Below, one piece after another: positions 5,296-7,615 of a DNA stretch of 7,615 nucleotides. Location of the stretch: contig CAQHJP010000018.1 in NCBI GenBank assembly GCA_948801035.1, positions 1 to 7,615 on the forward strand. The letters run 5' to 3'. The notes beneath the pieces are model-generated. The model was not told the origin of the DNA. It saw nothing but the letters and a program-made list of their open reading frames with translations, and ran no database searches. Source of the DNA: an uncultured Bacilli bacterium. GTDB lineage: Bacteria; Bacillota_I; Bacilli_A; RF39; UBA660. Every line of letters begins with the position of its first letter. Positions within the stretch are counted from its first letter, which is position 1. The translations under genes were made by a program, and so were the position numbers.

Positions 5296-5955
5296 TTATC
5301 TCCTTGCTTCAAACAAAATAATACCTGCTGCTACAGATGCATTTAAACTATTTACAGAGCCCTTCATTGGAATTGTAGCAATAAAATCACATGAAGACTT
5401 AACTAATTTTGACATACCCATTCCTTCATTTCCAATTATTATTACAATTTTGCCACTATAATCTATATCTTTATAATCAGTACCTTTTATATCAGTCCCA
5501 ATTATCCAATATCCTTTATCTTTTAACATTTTGATTGTGTTTACCAAATTAGTTACTTTTGCAATTTTAACTCTGTCTAGACATCCTGCTGATGTTTTCA
5601 TAACAGTGCCATTTACACTAATGCTTCTATCCTTAGGTATAATTATATCACTAATTCCTGCTGCTTCACAAGACCTAATTATAGCTCCCATGTTATGTGG
5701 ATCAGATATATGATCAAGCATTACTATTATATCACTATTTAAATCATCAATTAAAGCATAATTATAATCCTTAATTTCTAATACTATACCTTGATGTGAT
5801 CCATCTACCATTTGATCTAATTTCTTTTTATCAACATAAATTATAGGCGCTTTTATCTTATTTAATATGTCTTTTTCATTAAATTTTTTATCTACATAAG
5901 CACGTATAATTTCTTGATTTATATCCTTTGCTACATTTTTTCCGTATACATACAT
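5296..5955 (-). CDS. rlmB: 23S rRNA (guanosine-2'-O-)-methyltransferase RlmB
   Basis: This SPOUT/TrmH-class methyltransferase is expected to 2'-O-methylate G2251 of the 23S P-loop with S-adenosylmethionine. From the chosen start it has 219 residues: an L30e-like RNA-binding N-terminus (about 1-65, beginning MYVYGKNVAKD), then the knotted catalytic domain. Motif 1 is LDHISDPHNMGAIIRS (80-95, with N88 and R94), motif 2 IIIGNEGMGMS (172-182, with E177) and motif 3 IPMKGSVNSLNASVAAGI (195-212). All key residues are present. I place the start at 5955 because GGAGG lies seven bases upstream; the frame also runs back to a TTG at 5973, but that would put the ribosome site inside the gene. The gene overlaps the end of mrnC by 25 bases and is followed one base later by sigH. 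It is a little short of the usual 245 residues, mainly at the N-terminus. Confidence 0.92.
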   Translation of the reverse strand: MYVYGKNVAKDINQEIIRAYVDKKFNEKDILNKIKAPIIYVDKKKLDQMVDGSHQGIVLEIKDYNYALIDDLNSDIIVMLDHISDPHNMGAIIRSCEAAGISDIIIPKDRSISVNGTVMKTSAGCLDRVKIAKVTNLVNTIKMLKDKGYWIIGTDIKGTDYKDIDYSGKIVIIIGNEGMGMSKLVKSSCDFIATIPMKGSVNSLNASVAAGIILFEARR

Positions 5956-6317
5956 TTTATTTCCTCCAAACAAAAACTTAAAATCTCATCTAATCTTTTT
6001 TTATTTTCTAAATATAAATAACCTATTAGCGCTTCAAAACCTGTTGCATATTTATATGTAATAATATCAGTATTTTTAGGATGATGTGCACACTTAGCGT
6101 TTCTGCCTCTATTAAATATATCAATTTCTTCTTTATTTAATATATTTTTTTCTAATAATTTTTTTATTAATTCATCTTGACCTTTAGCACTTACTATTTT
6201 GATAGCTTGTTTTTGTATAGTATTTACTTTTGAATATATATTAATTAAATAATTACGTATATAAAGTTCAAAAACACTATCTCCTATATATGCTAGCGTA
6301 AGTATATTTTTATTCAT
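5931..6317 (-). CDS. mrnC: Mini-ribonuclease III
   Basis: This 128-residue RNase III-like catalytic domain lacks a double-strand RNA-binding domain, the hallmark of Mini-III, which trims 23S rRNA precursor ends in Bacillus. Key parts are LAYIGDSVFELYIRNYL (8-24, catalytic D13), VSAKGQ (42-47), FNRGRNAK (68-75) and the second acidic motif TGFEALIGYLYL (92-103, E95). The frame is open to 6371, but the start at 6317 puts the conserved LAYIGD near the N-terminus as in the family and overlaps the rbgA stop by only eight bases, a typical coupled junction; the ribosome site (AGGATTG) is modest. Downstream it overlaps rlmB by 25 bases. Neighbours RbgA and RlmB also act on the 50S subunit, so this is a large-subunit maturation operon. 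It is somewhat shorter than the 143-residue Bacillus protein but complete in motifs. Confidence 0.92.
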   Translation of the reverse strand: MNKNILTLAYIGDSVFELYIRNYLINIYSKVNTIQKQAIKIVSAKGQDELIKKLLEKNILNKEEIDIFNRGRNAKCAHHPKNTDIITYKYATGFEALIGYLYLENKKRLDEILSFCLEEIKCMYTEKM

Positions 6318-7197
6318 ATTCTTCAATCCTATCAAATGTAATATTTTTAAAGTTTTCACCTTTAATATCATTTAAAATAATATTAATAACTTTATCATAA
6401 TCAATTTCGCCACCTTTTATTAAAGCGCCTCTTTTTTTACCGATTTTATCCATTGTTTCTACTATATCATCATCAATATAATCAATGCCATATCTTTCTT
6501 TTAATATTTTAGGATAGTATTTATATAAAGTATTTAATATATACTCACATACATCAAAAAGGGGTAGTACTTCCTCTTTAATTGCTGTTAGACTAGCTAA
6601 ATTAAAAGCTATTTTTTCATCATCAAATTTTGGCCACAAAATACCCGGAGTATCTAAAAGCTCAATATTATTATTAATTCTAATCCAATTTAATTGTTTT
6701 GTAATACCAGGTTTATTTCCAACATTAGCAACTTTTTTATTTACAAGTTTATTTAATAAAGTAGATTTTCCAACATTAGGTATTCCAATTATAAGCACCC
6801 TAGTTTTTCTTTTTATCATACCCTTTTCTTCACGTTTTTTATTGATACTTTCCATTAATTCATCAGTTAGCTTTAACAATTGTTTTATATTTGAATTAGT
6901 ATTATCCATTTTAATGATTTTAAATCCTAATTTACTATAGTAATTAATCCATTTATCAGTTTCTTGTTTATCACATAAATCATATTTGGTAAAAATAAGA
7001 ATTCTAGGCTTATTTTTGATAATTTCATCAATATCTTTAATTTTTGAAGAATATGGTATTCTTGAATCAATTAATTCATAAACTAAATCAATTAAATCTA
7101 ATTGTTCTTTTACAAGACGTTTAGTTTTTGCCATATGTCCAGGATACCAATTGATATCGGTTTTTCGTAACTTTTCATTTTCATTATAATTTGTCAT
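6310..7197 (-). CDS. rbgA: Ribosome biogenesis GTPase RbgA (YlqF)
   Basis: This 295-residue circularly permuted GTPase helps late 50S subunit assembly. The N-terminal signature INWYPGHMAKTKR (15-27) is followed by the permuted order: DSRIPYSS (44-51), the G4 motif TKYDL (70-74, Thr replacing the usual Asn of NKxD), G1 GIPNVGKST (138-146), G2 GNKPGITK (160-167) and G3 DTPGILWP (182-189). A helical C-terminal domain (about 200-280) contains the KRGALIKGGEIDYDK segment typical of RbgA. Length is normal. AAGGATGT eight bases before the ATG supports this start. The gene opens an operon with mrnC, rlmB and sigH; in Bacillus rbgA sits elsewhere (near rplS/rnhB) and mrnC follows cysS, so the arrangement is rearranged. 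A probable extended -10 promoter lies in the short gap to the recombinase gene upstream. Confidence 0.95.
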   Translation of the reverse strand: MTNYNENEKLRKTDINWYPGHMAKTKRLVKEQLDLIDLVYELIDSRIPYSSKIKDIDEIIKNKPRILIFTKYDLCDKQETDKWINYYSKLGFKIIKMDNTNSNIKQLLKLTDELMESINKKREEKGMIKRKTRVLIIGIPNVGKSTLLNKLVNKKVANVGNKPGITKQLNWIRINNNIELLDTPGILWPKFDDEKIAFNLASLTAIKEEVLPLFDVCEYILNTLYKYYPKILKERYGIDYIDDDIVETMDKIGKKRGALIKGGEIDYDKVINIILNDIKGENFKNITFDRIEEYE

Positions 7198-7234
7198 AAA
7201 TTCACATCCTTTTTTAAAGACAATTCACTTTACT

Positions 7235-7243
7235 ATTATATCA
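7235..7243 (-). promoter_or_regulatory. Extended -10 promoter for the rbgA operon
   Basis: TGATATAAT on the minus strand (plus 7243-7235) is a perfect extended -10; its TGA is the stop codon of the recombinase gene upstream. Transcription should start near 7228, leaving a leader of about 30 bases with AAGGATGT. No good -35 is seen, as is common with extended -10 promoters. Confidence 0.55.
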
Positions 7244-7615
7244 TATTTTAGTAGAATTCAGATACCTAATAGCTTCATTATATTGCTCATTATACTTAAA
7301 TTCTATTTTTATATTCTTATCTTCACAAATATATATGTTATTAATAAATTCATCAACTACACTTTTGGTTATAGTAGTTATCTTATCCAATGATTTTAAA
7401 TCATTTAACCAATCAAGATTAAATTTATTTATTTTTTCTTCTTCTAATTCCTCTCTTGATAATCTAAGATTATTTAATTCAAATAAATATTCTTTATGAA
7501 AATCTTCAAAATCTTCTTTAGAAATTAAATCACATTGATAATCTTTTATTAGATCATTTATAAGTTTTTCTTGTTTTTCTATATTTTTATTTAATTCTAC
7601 AAGTTTTATTTTTTT
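7241..7615 (-). CDS. Large serine recombinase, C-terminal part (runs off the right edge)
   Basis: An uninterrupted frame of 124 codons enters from the right edge and stops at TGA 7241-7243. It is highly charged and helical (about residues 1-65 of the visible part), fitting the coiled coil of large serine recombinases. It ends in the family's characteristic tail: LDKITTITKSVVDEFINNIYICEDKNIKIEF followed by YNEQYNEAIRYL, a hydrophobic helix, a beta strand with an acidic turn, then IxIxFKYxxxYxxxIxYL. This C-terminal module helps control synapsis and direction of recombination. The catalytic N-terminus would lie beyond 7615, so whether the gene is intact cannot be seen. It reads toward rbgA and ends 43 bases before it, consistent with an integrative element or prophage whose integrase end abuts the rbgA operon. 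Confidence 0.82.
   Translation of the reverse strand, partial: KKIKLVELNKNIEKQEKLINDLIKDYQCDLISKEDFEDFHKEYLFELNNLRLSREELEEEKINKFNLDWLNDLKSLDKITTITKSVVDEFINNIYICEDKNIKIEFKYNEQYNEAIRYLNSTKI

Noticed and set aside
5295..5312. Upstream ATG for sigH
   Set aside because: It would place the AAGGAG ribosome site inside the coding region and overlap rlmB; the ATG at 5292-5294 has ideal spacing.
6318..6371. Longer N-terminus of mrnC
   Set aside because: The extra 18 residues lie inside rbgA, do not resemble Mini-III, and the family begins close to the LAYIGD motif.
1..7615. CRISPR array or tandem repeat array
   Set aside because: No regularly spaced direct repeats were found by eye; AT-rich homopolymer runs are background for this genome.

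Overview
The window is very AT-rich and codes like a spore-forming Bacillota (Firmicutes) member with the standard code. It carries a SpoIIM-like protein, two CotF-type spore coat proteins, a sigma-H-like factor, TagO-type wall polymer initiation and an mrnC-rlmB-sigH gene string. The sequence does not let me choose firmly between Bacilli and Clostridia.

Left part (1-1600): a minus-strand spoIIM-like gene is divergent from a 29-codon single-membrane-pass miniprotein resembling Prli42/DUF4044. A gene-free block of about 740 bp follows (837-1596), and it is not empty. On the minus strand it has a consensus TTGACA promoter, a run of hairpins (two with GAAA tetraloops), 5' and 3' ends that can pair, and an intrinsic terminator. 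It therefore reads as a large structured noncoding RNA of about 610 nt. ROOL is the known class that fits size and layout best, but I could not confirm the class. This is the most interesting object in the window.

Middle part (1597-4700): tagO on the plus strand ends in a bidirectional terminator shared with a minus-strand pair of overlapping coat-protein genes. Next is a patch of mobile-element debris: a serine recombinase reduced to its N-terminus, and a frameshifted small gene. Then come tRNA-Arg(CCU), with its own promoter and terminator, and an HD-domain phosphohydrolase gene, also with its own promoter and terminator.

Right part (4701-7615): a compact minus-strand operon rbgA-mrnC-rlmB-sigH, with overlapping or 1-nt-spaced genes, links ribosome assembly, 23S rRNA maturation and methylation to the sporulation/transition-phase sigma factor. 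Immediately upstream, the C-terminus of a second large serine recombinase runs in from the right edge. Its TGA stop doubles as the TG motif of the extended -10 promoter that probably drives rbgA. Mobile elements have thus touched two places here, and one may have supplied or reset the promoter of a housekeeping operon.
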